From RGIG4708 sp045633845 (GTDB taxonomy: Bacteria > Bacillota > Clostridia > UMGS1810), in assembly GCA_045633845.1 (NCBI GenBank), contig JAZQZC010000017.1:1-64000 (forward strand): DNA of 64,000 nucleotides, written 5' to 3'. Under the pieces are notes generated by a model. It did not search any database. It saw nothing but the letters and a program-made list of their open reading frames with translations, and was not told the DNA's origin. The position numbers were made by a program, and so were the translations under genes. Numbering within the stretch: position 1 is the first letter of the stretch; each line of letters starts with the position of its first letter. Positions 24,132 to 32,923 of this stretch are shown here, piece by piece.

Positions 24132-25967
24132 TTATGCTTCTTGTACTGATTCTTCTAAATCGCAGTTAAATATTTTTTCAAATTCTTCGCCGTCGATTTT
24201 TTCTTTTTCCATAAGTACACCAGCTACTTTTTCAAGCTTGTCGAGATTATCGGAAAGGAGCTGTGTACATCTTTTGTATGCAGATTCGATTATATTTCTT
24301 ACTTCTGCATCTATTTCTGCAGCGAGAACCTCGCTTACATTCTTGCTCTGAACAAAATCTCTGCCAATAAATACTTCATCGTGCTCGCTTCCAAGATTTA
24401 TTGGACCTATTTTGTCGCTCATACCAAATTTTGTAACCATTTGACGAGCAATTTTAGTAGCTCTTTCGATATCGTTTGATGCGCCTGTGCTTATATCGTC
24501 AAGCTTAAGTTTTTCGGCAACACGACCACCAAGCAAAACAATAATGCTGTCAATCATATCGTTTTTGGTATTGTAGTATTTGTCTTCACTAGGAAGGCTC
24601 ATTGTGTATCCGCCAGCTCTTCCTCTTGGAATGATAGATATCTGATGAACAGGGTCTTGTGAAGGCAAAAGCTTTGTAACTATTGCATGACCTGCCTCGT
24701 GATATGCGGTAAGCTTCTTTTCTTTTTCACCCATATTTCGGGTTTTCTTTTCAGTTCCCACCACAACCTTAATCATAGCATCTTCAATTTCAGGCATCTC
24801 GATAACTTGTTTTCCGTGTCTTGCCGAAAGCAAAGCTGCTTCGTTTAAAAGGTTAGCAAGGTCTGCACCGGTAAAGCCTGCAGTTGATTTGGCAATTACG
24901 CTTAAATCAACGTTGGAAGCCAGCGGCTTATTTCGTGCATGTACCTTAAGAATTTCTACACGTGCTTTAAGGTCCGGGGCATCAACTACCACTTGTCTGT
25001 CAAAGCGTCCAGGTCGCAGCAGTGCACTGTCAAGAATGTCAGGTCTGTTTGTTGCTGCAATTACAATTACTCCCTGATTTGCCGCAAATCCATCCATTTC
25101 TACAAGCAATTGATTGAGAGTCTGTTCTCGTTCGTCGTGACCGCCACCAAGTCCGGCACCGCGCTGTCTGCCCACGGCATCTATTTCATCAATAAATATA
25201 ATGCTTGGAGCTTCTTTCTTTGCCTGTTCAAACAAATCTCTTACTCTTGATGCACCAACACCTACAAACATTTCGACAAAGTCTGAACCACTGATAGAGA
25301 AGAAGGGAACACCTGCTTCGCCTGCTACCGCCTTTGCCAGCAATGTTTTACCGGTTCCCGGAGGGCCAACCAAAAGTACACCACGGGGTATTTTTGCGCC
25401 TAATTTCTGAAATTTACCCGGGTCTTTTAAAAACTCTACAATTTCTTCAAGCTCACCTTTTTCTATATCAGCTCCTGCAACATCATCAAATGTAACTTTT
25501 TCTTTGTCATTCTGATGCACTTTTGCAGTGCTTTTGCCAAAACTCATTGCACCGCCTTTTCCTCCGCCCTGAGTTTGTCTGAAAAAGAATATCCAAAATC
25601 CAATAAGAACTATCATAAATATCAGGCTCGGAAGCATTGACACCCACCAAGGCGGTGTAACAGGCTCAGGAGTTTTGTATATAAGGGTTCCGTCGGTAAT
25701 TTGCTTATCAATAGCTTCACCACAGTGATAATACAAAACAGTTGCAGACGGAATGTAACATTCTGCCTGAGTATTATCTTTAAAAGTTACATAGGCAGTG
25801 TTGTCAATTATTTCGAGGTTTGTAACCTGATTTGTATTTATTTTATTAACCAAATCGCCAAATTCAAGCTTTGTTGGCTCGATTGAATAGCTGAGCAAAA
25901 AGTATATTACAAAAATTACTGCAAGTAATATAGCATAAAAACCAATACCTTTTATGTATTTTTTCAA
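24132..25967 (-). CDS. ftsH: ATP-dependent zinc metalloprotease FtsH
   Basis: A 611-residue membrane AAA+ protease. Two membrane segments (about 5-27 and 110-130) flank a small extracytoplasmic domain. The AAA module has GPPGTGKT near 206, FIDEIDAVGR, and the second region of homology NRPDILDSALLRPGRFDR. The protease domain has HEAGH near 420. It degrades misfolded membrane proteins and regulators. The start is TTG at 25967 with GGAGG 10 nt upstream. It is the last gene of the DUF2232-gdpP-rplI-dnaB-tilS-hpt-ftsH run; tilS-hpt-ftsH is a classical order in Bacillota. Confidence 0.97.
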   Translation of the reverse strand: MKKYIKGIGFYAILLAVIFVIYFLLSYSIEPTKLEFGDLVNKINTNQVTNLEIIDNTAYVTFKDNTQAECYIPSATVLYYHCGEAIDKQITDGTLIYKTPEPVTPPWWVSMLPSLIFMIVLIGFWIFFFRQTQGGGKGGAMSFGKSTAKVHQNDKEKVTFDDVAGADIEKGELEEIVEFLKDPGKFQKLGAKIPRGVLLVGPPGTGKTLLAKAVAGEAGVPFFSISGSDFVEMFVGVGASRVRDLFEQAKKEAPSIIFIDEIDAVGRQRGAGLGGGHDEREQTLNQLLVEMDGFAANQGVIVIAATNRPDILDSALLRPGRFDRQVVVDAPDLKARVEILKVHARNKPLASNVDLSVIAKSTAGFTGADLANLLNEAALLSARHGKQVIEMPEIEDAMIKVVVGTEKKTRNMGEKEKKLTAYHEAGHAIVTKLLPSQDPVHQISIIPRGRAGGYTMSLPSEDKYYNTKNDMIDSIIVLLGGRVAEKLKLDDISTGASNDIERATKIARQMVTKFGMSDKIGPINLGSEHDEVFIGRDFVQSKNVSEVLAAEIDAEVRNIIESAYKRCTQLLSDNLDKLEKVAGVLMEKEKIDGEEFEKIFNCDLEESVQEA

Positions 25968-26014
25968 ATTATATGCGCCTCCTGACTGATTGCGGCAAAT
26001 CCGCGTTGTAATAA

Positions 26015-26563
26015 TTAATTGTATATTTGTTCTTTGAGAACTGCTATGTACGGAAGATTTCTGTAATTTTGTGCATAATCAAGACCATATCCGACAATAA
26101 ACTCGTCATTTTCCATGGTGAAACAAGCATAATCGGCTGAAATATCCTGTGTTCTTCGGTGAGGTTTGTCTATCAATGTACAAAGCTTGATTGACTTAGG
26201 ATTGAAGCCTTCGATATACTTAAGTAAATTAACCATAGTAAATCCTGTGTCAATAATATCTTCAACAATCAACACGTTTTTGTTTTCGATATCAAGACTG
26301 AGAGGTTTTTTTACAGTAAATTTGCCGCTTGATACAGTTGATGCACCATAAGTTGATACCTGCAAAAAATCAATTCTGCAATCTACGGTCAGCTTTTTAA
26401 TCAAATCAGATGTAAACATAAAAGAACCGTTAAGAATTGAAACTAAGGTAACCTCTTCACCTGCATAATCTTCAGAAATTTTTTGTGCAATCTCTTTGCA
26501 TTTTGCTTCAATTATCTCTTCTGAATACAATACTTTTTCGCATGCTTCGTTAATTTTTGTCAT
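26015..26563 (-). CDS. hpt: Hypoxanthine phosphoribosyltransferase
   Basis: A 182-residue purine-salvage enzyme converting hypoxanthine or guanine plus PRPP to IMP or GMP. The PRPP loop is VLIVEDIIDTGFT near residues 97-109; VSILNGSFMF and the C-terminal DEFIVGYGLDYAQNYRNLPYI are family hallmarks. The ATG at 26563 follows TTGGAGGAACAC and overlaps the end of tilS by 14 nt; the longer frame to 26656 lies inside tilS and is rejected. Confidence 0.95.
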   Translation of the reverse strand: MTKINEACEKVLYSEEIIEAKCKEIAQKISEDYAGEEVTLVSILNGSFMFTSDLIKKLTVDCRIDFLQVSTYGASTVSSGKFTVKKPLSLDIENKNVLIVEDIIDTGFTMVNLLKYIEGFNPKSIKLCTLIDKPHRRTQDISADYACFTMENDEFIVGYGLDYAQNYRNLPYIAVLKEQIYN

Positions 26564-27920
26564 GTGTTCCTCCAACAAAAGATATTTTAAGTGTTTTTTT
26601 TGTTTTATCTGTAACAACAAAATTGTTGCTGACTCTGTGTCCGATAACAGCAGCAATTTCGTTATTAATAATTAATAATGGGGTTTTGTTACGAATATTC
26701 AGCGGAATTTTTAAATCAATAAAATATCTGCTGATTTTTTTGTGTGTTGTCATTCCCGAAGGAATAAACTTATCACCATCACGTTTGTTTCTGATAATCA
26801 TGTCCTGTGCAAAATCACCATTTACATACATACAGCTTTTGTCACTCATATCATTATCTTCAACAAACTCAAATTTTATACGCAAATCATTAATATTGTA
26901 TATTTTGTTCAATTCCACATCAATGTAATAATCTTCATCATCTGGATAATCATGACATATAAACAGGTTATCATATTGTGTATAAGCCTTGAGATTTTTT
27001 TCAATGTCATATTTTTTGCCCGTTCCCTTCAAATTACACAATATATTAAGATGCTTGTTTTCAATGTCACATTTATCGCCTTTTAAAATTGATACAGCAT
27101 ATAATATTATACGCTTTTTAAGTGAAATATGCAAGCTTGATAGTAAATTAAGGTCAATTTTAACCGAATTGTTTACCGTTTGTACACAGGTTTTGTAATA
27201 TTGTGCTGCACATTGCCATATAAAATCATCGTCATCGCAAATGCTTCGGCTGTTGTTATACACAGTAGTAACAAATGATGGATTAATTCTGTTGAACTCT
27301 GTTACAATTTTGTTTCTGATGATATTTCTGGTATATATATCTTCATAATTTGTTTTGTCGGTCATAAAGCTTACATCAATTTGTTTTAAATAAAGCTCAA
27401 TTTGCGCTCTTTCAACATTTATCAGAGGACGGATAATATTGCCGTTAACAGGGGATATACCTCTTAATCCGTTTAAAGAGCAGCCTCTTGACAATTTGAT
27501 TAAAATTGTTTCTACCGAGTCATTTTTGTTGTGGGCAACAGCTATTTTGGTTGAATTTGTAATTTGTGCTACTTCATCAAAAAATTTATATCTTTCATTT
27601 CTGCCACACAACTCTTCTGATTGTTTTGTGCTTTTTGCAATTGCAGGTATATCAACAGTTTTAGTGTAACACTCTACTCCGAGTGCTTTTGAAATGCTTT
27701 TTACATATTGCTCATCTCGCAAGGCATCTATACCACGAATTCCGTGATTTAAATGTGCGCACACAATAGTAAGATTATACCTGCTTTTTATAGCACTGAG
27801 CGAGTATAAAAGAGCAATTGAATCCGCTCCGCCCGATACTGCAACAACAATCTTGTCGTTTTGACAGAGCATATTATATTGTTCAATTGTTTTTAACACA
27901 GACATTTCCAACTGTTTCAA
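26550..27920 (-). CDS. tilS: tRNA(Ile)-lysidine synthase
   Basis: A roughly 456-residue PP-loop enzyme that modifies C34 of tRNA-Ile(CAU) to lysidine. SGGADS is at 29-34 and HLNHGIRG follows; the TilS C-terminal substrate-binding domain ends the protein (GDKFIPSGMTTHKKISRYFID). The start is uncertain. TTG at 27920 has AGAGGT 9 nt upstream and is preferred; an ATG at 27905 has no site, and a frame to 27956 overlaps dnaB. It overlaps hpt, as in many Bacillota. Confidence 0.93.
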   Translation of the reverse strand: MKQLEMSVLKTIEQYNMLCQNDKIVVAVSGGADSIALLYSLSAIKSRYNLTIVCAHLNHGIRGIDALRDEQYVKSISKALGVECYTKTVDIPAIAKSTKQSEELCGRNERYKFFDEVAQITNSTKIAVAHNKNDSVETILIKLSRGCSLNGLRGISPVNGNIIRPLINVERAQIELYLKQIDVSFMTDKTNYEDIYTRNIIRNKIVTEFNRINPSFVTTVYNNSRSICDDDDFIWQCAAQYYKTCVQTVNNSVKIDLNLLSSLHISLKKRIILYAVSILKGDKCDIENKHLNILCNLKGTGKKYDIEKNLKAYTQYDNLFICHDYPDDEDYYIDVELNKIYNINDLRIKFEFVEDNDMSDKSCMYVNGDFAQDMIIRNKRDGDKFIPSGMTTHKKISRYFIDLKIPLNIRNKTPLLIINNEIAAVIGHRVSNNFVVTDKTKKTLKISFVGGTHDKN

Positions 27921-27933
27921 AACAATAATACCT

Positions 27934-29262
27934 CTAACTTTCTTTTTTGTTGGCAAGGTTCATAAACTTGGTGAATTCACCGCGCCAACCAAGCTCAATT
28001 GTACCGGTACTGCCGTTTCGGAATTTTGAAATTATACACTCGGCAACGTTTTTCTTTTCAGAATTTTCGTTATAGTATTCGTCACGATACAAAAACATTA
28101 CCATATCAGCATCCTGCTCGATAGACCCCGAATCACGAAGGTCGCTGAGAACAGGTCTGTGTTGCTCTCGTTTTTCGCTGGCACGGCTTAATTGTGAAAG
28201 TGTAATAACAGGAACATCCAGCTCTTTTGCAAGTATTTTAAGAAGTCTGCTGTTTTCACCAACTTCGTTTTGTCTGCCTTCTCGGGTGTTACCCTGAATA
28301 AGCTGCAGGTAATCGATTACTACAAGACCAAGCTGGTTTTTCAGCTTTAATTTTTTGCATTTGCCTTTGATTTCAGCAACAGTAATACCCGCAGTATCAT
28401 CAATATAAATAGGCGCCTTTGAAAGACTATTAATTGTCATAACAAGCTTACGCATATCGTCACCATTGATTTCGGCACGGCGCAATTTGTCACTCTCAAT
28501 AAGTGCCTCTGAACACAAAATTCTGTTTGCAAGCTGCTCCTTGCTCATTTCAAGACTAAATATTGCAACAGGCACATTGTATTTTACAGCAGCATTTGTA
28601 GCAATATTGAGAGCAAAGCTTGTTTTACCCATGGCTGGACGTGCAGCAATCAATACAAGGTCTGACGGCTGAAAACCATTAATGTGGTAATCAAGATCCT
28701 TAAACCCGGTTTTTACACCTGTGGTTTTGTCGGCGTTTTTGAGCATATCCTCAAGCTTTGACAAATTCTCATTAAGAACTTCTCTGATGGGGTACAGCTC
28801 TGTCATTTGACGATTTTGCAAAATATCGTATATTTTTGATTCTGCATTATTTAATATTATATTGACATCATCGCTTGCGCTGTAGCTTGAATCGACAATT
28901 TCACCGCAAGAGCGTATAAGACGGCGAAGTATAGCCATATCCTCTATAATTTTGATATGATGCTTTAAGTTTGCCGTTGTTGTAACCATCAATCTTATTT
29001 CGGTAAGATATTCAACACCGCCGGTATTGTCAAAAACGCCCTGTAGTTCATTTTTCAGTGTAATAATATCAATAGGCTGAGCGCTGTTTGAAAGACTGAT
29101 AATTGCATTATAAATCAATTTGTGCTGCTCAAGATAAAAATCATTTGTTTTAAGACGGCTGATAACCTCAGGTACACATTCGTTATCAAAAATTATCGAA
29201 CCGATAACATATTGTTCGGCTTCAACGCTGCAAGGCATTGTTCTGACAATATCGTTAGCCAT
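27934..29262 (-). CDS. dnaB: Replicative DNA helicase DnaB
   Basis: A 442-residue DnaB-type hexameric helicase (DnaC of B. subtilis). The N-terminal primase-binding domain starts MANDIVRTMPCSVEAEQYVIGS. The RecA-like domain has the Walker A ARPAMGKTSFALN near residue 207, the Walker B LVVIDYLQL and the arginine-finger region LSRASEKREQHRPVLSDLRD. GGAG lies 9 nt before the ATG. It follows rplI by 14 nt, and rplI-dnaB is a widely conserved pair. Confidence 0.97.
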   Translation of the reverse strand: MANDIVRTMPCSVEAEQYVIGSIIFDNECVPEVISRLKTNDFYLEQHKLIYNAIISLSNSAQPIDIITLKNELQGVFDNTGGVEYLTEIRLMVTTTANLKHHIKIIEDMAILRRLIRSCGEIVDSSYSASDDVNIILNNAESKIYDILQNRQMTELYPIREVLNENLSKLEDMLKNADKTTGVKTGFKDLDYHINGFQPSDLVLIAARPAMGKTSFALNIATNAAVKYNVPVAIFSLEMSKEQLANRILCSEALIESDKLRRAEINGDDMRKLVMTINSLSKAPIYIDDTAGITVAEIKGKCKKLKLKNQLGLVVIDYLQLIQGNTREGRQNEVGENSRLLKILAKELDVPVITLSQLSRASEKREQHRPVLSDLRDSGSIEQDADMVMFLYRDEYYNENSEKKNVAECIISKFRNGSTGTIELGWRGEFTKFMNLANKKES

Positions 29263-29276
29263 AATTTAACACTCCA

Positions 29277-29723
29277 TTATTCTTTAGTTACATTTACCTT
29301 TAGTTTGCCTGTAATACCCTGGTGTAATTTGATGTCAACAACTGTTGTACCAAATACTTTTATGCCGTCAGGCAGTACAAACTTCTTTTTGTCAATTTCG
29401 ATATTGTGGTCTGTTTTGAGCTTTGTAGCAATATCCTTGCTTGTTACAGAGCCAAAAAGCTTATCACTCTCGCCGCCTTTTGCTTTGAGAGTAACAGTGA
29501 TATTTTCAATTTTTTGCTTTAACTCATTTGCAAATTCTATTTCTTTTTCTTTTTTAAAAGCTTCAGATTGTTTTTTGCCTTTTAAGTCATTAAGATTGGC
29601 AGCTGTAGCTTCAATAGCATAACCTTTTGGGATAAGAAAGTTTTTTGCATATCCGTCACTGATGTTTTTTTGTTCCCCTGCTTTTCCCTGACCTTTTAAA
29701 TCTTTTATAAATATTACGTTCAT
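29277..29723 (-). CDS. rplI: 50S ribosomal protein L9
   Basis: A 148-residue two-domain protein. The N-terminal 23S-binding domain begins MNVIFIKDLKGQGKAGE and contains the DGYAKNFLIPKGYA signature (28-41); a long central helix leads to the C-terminal domain. A GGAGGT site lies just upstream. It sits in the gdpP-rplI-dnaB order typical of Bacillota. Confidence 0.97.
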   Translation of the reverse strand: MNVIFIKDLKGQGKAGEQKNISDGYAKNFLIPKGYAIEATAANLNDLKGKKQSEAFKKEKEIEFANELKQKIENITVTLKAKGGESDKLFGSVTSKDIATKLKTDHNIEIDKKKFVLPDGIKVFGTTVVDIKLHQGITGKLKVNVTKE

Positions 29724-29741
29724 ATCTAAACCTCCTGAATT

Positions 29742-31721
29742 TTATATACTTTCATCTATAGCTTGAGTGAGCATATTTTCTGCTTGTTCAAGTGTACAAT
29801 CCTTCATTTGCGCTCCGGCAATAGTCATATGACCTCCGCCGCCAAGCTTTTCCATAATAACCTGTACATTTGTATCACCAAGGGAACGTGCGCTTATGAT
29901 TATGTTTCCTCCGCCCATATCGCATAGTACAAAAGCTGTGGTTATTTCGGATATATTAAGCAACTCATCAGTTGCAGATGCAACTATTATCTGCATATCG
30001 CTTTGATCAGTCTTTTCACAGGTGGCAATTGCTATAGACTTGCGAAGCTGCCTTACATTTTCGATAATATTGCATTTGCTCATAAAAGTGTCTATATCTA
30101 TCTGGAACAGTTTTTTAATTCTAATGGTATCCACATCATTGCGACGAAGAAATGCAGCTGCCTCGAATGTTCTTACACCTGTTTTAAAGTTGAAGCCTTT
30201 TGTGTCAAGGTAAATTCCAGCATACAAAGCCTCAGCTTCAGCTTTTTCGAGCTTCATATTTTCATCCATATACTGTATAACTTCTGTTACAAGCTCACTT
30301 GCCGATGATGAATATGGCTCGTGATAGGTAAGTATAGGATTTTGTATAAAATCGGTACCTCTTCTGTGGTGGTCAATTACAACAATATTGTTCGTAATAT
30401 CCAGTAATACAGGCTGCTCAACAAGCGAAACCTTGTGTGTATCCACAACAATTACAAGTGAAGATTTGTCTACCAGTTCAACAGCAGTGCTTCTGTTGAT
30501 AAATACATTATTGTATTTGGAATAAATATTATTTAAAAACTTTTCAACAGTTTGATTTTCTCTGTCAATCACAATATAAGCATCTTTGCCAAGGCATTTA
30601 ATTGCTCTGTACAACCCAAGAGCAGAGCCAAGCACGTCAAGATCGGCACGCTTGTGTCCCATAATAAAAATTTTATTTGAGTTCGATACCAGTTCCTTAA
30701 GGGCATTGGCAACAACTCGCGATTTTACTCTTGAGCGTTTTTCGATACCTGTTGATTTGCCACCGTAAAAATGATATTGCTCACCATCCTTAATAATAGC
30801 CTGATCGCCGCCACGACCAAGTGCCATATCAAGTGCAGAATAACAATATGCATCATTTACATTCATATTGGCTCCGCCAACACCTATGCCGATGCTGAGA
30901 GTAGGGGATATTTTATTCCCTACGTCTATTTCTTTGATGTCATCCAATATACGGAATTTTTCGTTGCGGAACTTAACAAGATATTGCTTTTGAAAATAGA
31001 AAAGGAATCTGTCTTTTTCGTATTTTTTGAGAATTCCTCCTGAATTTTGCGCAAAAATCTGTAATTTTTCTTCGATGGTTGCTGTTAATTTTGGCTTATC
31101 AGAATTCTGTGTGTTTTGCATAAGCTCATCATAATTGTCTATAACTGCAACACAGCTGACAAATTGTTCATCGTTATATTTTTTTGTTAAATTTTCGTAG
31201 TCAGTTACGTCATCCCAGTACATAACAATATATGACCCAGAGCTTTTTTCACTATTGCTTATTACTATATTTCCAAATACGTTGTATATTCTGTCATTGT
31301 GCCATACTCTGATGTGCACATGGTCATCGTTATAATTCAGCTCATCAATGTTAAATGAAGGTATATAATCGGCAATGTTAAGCTCATATACAACATTTGC
31401 ATCGATTAATTCCGAAAAAGCTTTATTATTCCATATCAATTTACCTTCTAGAGAAGTGATTGCTACAGGCAGCGGAAGGTTACCCAAAGGCTCCTTTGAA
31501 TAAATTTTACCAAATCTATCGGAATTTATATATTCAGAAACTGATGTCTTTTTGTTGTAACTGTTCAGCTTGTATGCAACGGTGAGTAAAGCGGTCAGAA
31601 TATACTCAACAATTGCTGCATATATGTCAAATATTAATGTCACCGTAGAAAACATAAAAAGTACCCAAAGATAGTAGGGGACATTCTGACTGAGCAATTT
31701 TATGAATTTGTTATTACTCAC
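29742..31721 (-). CDS. gdpP: Cyclic-di-AMP phosphodiesterase GdpP
   Basis: A roughly 659-residue membrane signalling phosphodiesterase. Two membrane segments at the N-terminus are followed by a PAS-like region, a degenerate GGDEF domain (GRGGDQAII instead of an active GGDEF loop), then DHH/DHHA1 domains with GHKRADLDVLGSALG, VVDTHK and VIDHHRR. The DHH part hydrolyses c-di-AMP, which controls potassium and osmotic balance. GTG at 31721, 9 nt from AAAGG, is preferred over GTG at 31730, which is only 2 nt from it. It follows the DUF2232 gene by 24 nt. Confidence 0.94.
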   Translation of the reverse strand: MSNNKFIKLLSQNVPYYLWVLFMFSTVTLIFDIYAAIVEYILTALLTVAYKLNSYNKKTSVSEYINSDRFGKIYSKEPLGNLPLPVAITSLEGKLIWNNKAFSELIDANVVYELNIADYIPSFNIDELNYNDDHVHIRVWHNDRIYNVFGNIVISNSEKSSGSYIVMYWDDVTDYENLTKKYNDEQFVSCVAVIDNYDELMQNTQNSDKPKLTATIEEKLQIFAQNSGGILKKYEKDRFLFYFQKQYLVKFRNEKFRILDDIKEIDVGNKISPTLSIGIGVGGANMNVNDAYCYSALDMALGRGGDQAIIKDGEQYHFYGGKSTGIEKRSRVKSRVVANALKELVSNSNKIFIMGHKRADLDVLGSALGLYRAIKCLGKDAYIVIDRENQTVEKFLNNIYSKYNNVFINRSTAVELVDKSSLVIVVDTHKVSLVEQPVLLDITNNIVVIDHHRRGTDFIQNPILTYHEPYSSSASELVTEVIQYMDENMKLEKAEAEALYAGIYLDTKGFNFKTGVRTFEAAAFLRRNDVDTIRIKKLFQIDIDTFMSKCNIIENVRQLRKSIAIATCEKTDQSDMQIIVASATDELLNISEITTAFVLCDMGGGNIIISARSLGDTNVQVIMEKLGGGGHMTIAGAQMKDCTLEQAENMLTQAIDESI

Positions 31722-31745
31722 ACTGTTCACAACCTTTCTGACGTT

Positions 31746-32756
31746 TTAGAATAATTTTTTCTTTTTTCTGATTTTGCGAAAATCAAAATTTGCATCAAAC
31801 AAGCCTACAAAAAATAATATTGAAAGTCCATTGATTGAAGTAATAAGCGAGCTTGAAACAACAGCAAAAACCAACACAATCAATGAAACAAGCATAGCGA
31901 TTGCTTCATTTTTGATTTTTTTGTATATATAAAAACATATTATTGCAAAACCGCCTGCCATATACAAAAACGCAGCAACCAACACAAAATTAAGTACAAC
32001 GCTTTCAAAATAAGAGCTGCCTGACAGCGTTGACAAAATCAAAAGTAACAATGTGGCAACCGACAGCGAATTACCCACAGACACTAGTCTGAATTTTTGA
32101 TTGTTTGCACGATTTTTAATATATGATTTAAAAATTATTGATGTTATTTCATATGTGACAAATGAAATAACAATATTAATAATTATAAGCACAGCGGGGA
32201 TGAGCATAACGAGCGCCTGACGTGCCATATTAAACATATCAATAATCTGCTGCTGTGATGCTCCGCTCATTACACCCGTCGATTTAATCATTGCGGCACT
32301 TGACTGGGTAATTTGCATAATAGATGAATTTACAACATCAATTATGTCAATTTTGTGATAATATCTGATTATTGCAATATCTGCAATTGTTATCAGCAAA
32401 TTTGCACCTGTAAGAGCAATCAATGTTTCTTTAAAAGAAAAATTATCAGATTTTAAGCAATATGCCAACACTAAAGCACACAGATGAATTTGCAAAAAAG
32501 CAAACAGGTAATTCAGCAAATTGTCAATAACCTTTAGGTCGAATACAAAAGAGTATGACATAAGCGAACACAACATAGCAAAAATCATATATATAGCTGT
32601 TTGCTTTTTGTTTTTTAATGCATAAAACACAGCGCATACAACAGGACAGGCAAAAAAAGCAATCACGCCTGACATATGCGTAGAAAATACAATGTATTCA
32701 AGCAAAGCAATAATCATAAGTAAAAATATGTGATTGATGCGCCGTGTTTTTGACAT
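31746..32756 (-). CDS. DUF2232 (YybS-like) membrane protein
   Basis: A 336-residue polytopic protein with about eight hydrophobic segments and a basic C-terminus (FRKIRKKKKLF). Its length, topology and place directly upstream of gdpP-rplI match the YybS/DUF2232 family; the function is not established. TTGGAGGAAATT precedes the ATG at 32756; the frame to 32786 is not supported by a site. It is the first gene of the leftward operon. Confidence 0.82.
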   Translation of the reverse strand: MSKTRRINHIFLLMIIALLEYIVFSTHMSGVIAFFACPVVCAVFYALKNKKQTAIYMIFAMLCSLMSYSFVFDLKVIDNLLNYLFAFLQIHLCALVLAYCLKSDNFSFKETLIALTGANLLITIADIAIIRYYHKIDIIDVVNSSIMQITQSSAAMIKSTGVMSGASQQQIIDMFNMARQALVMLIPAVLIIINIVISFVTYEITSIIFKSYIKNRANNQKFRLVSVGNSLSVATLLLLILSTLSGSSYFESVVLNFVLVAAFLYMAGGFAIICFYIYKKIKNEAIAMLVSLIVLVFAVVSSSLITSINGLSILFFVGLFDANFDFRKIRKKKKLF

Positions 32757-32805
32757 AATTTCCTCCAAATGTATATAAATAGCCATTTTGATACTATATT
32801 AAAAT

Positions 32806-32834
32806 ATTATACCACCAAACTTATGTTTTCGCAA
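32806..32834 (-). promoter_or_regulatory. Sigma-A-type promoter of the DUF2232-gdpP-rplI-dnaB operon
   Basis: On the minus strand, TTGCGA (32834-32829) and a perfect TATAAT (32811-32806) are spaced by 17 nt, 49 nt before the DUF2232 ATG. It is back-to-back with the lepA promoter. Confidence 0.75.
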
Positions 32835-32859
32835 TAGCAAATTTTATTTTAATTAAATA

Positions 32860-32888
32860 TTGTAAAAGTAAAAAAATTATGTTACAAT
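32860..32888 (+). promoter_or_regulatory. Sigma-A-type promoter of lepA
   Basis: TTGTAA (32860-32865) and TACAAT (32883-32888) are 17 nt apart, 35 nt before the lepA ATG. Confidence 0.7.
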
Positions 32889-32923
32889 TATTAATATCAA
32901 CTACAATGAGGAGAAGTTAAGTA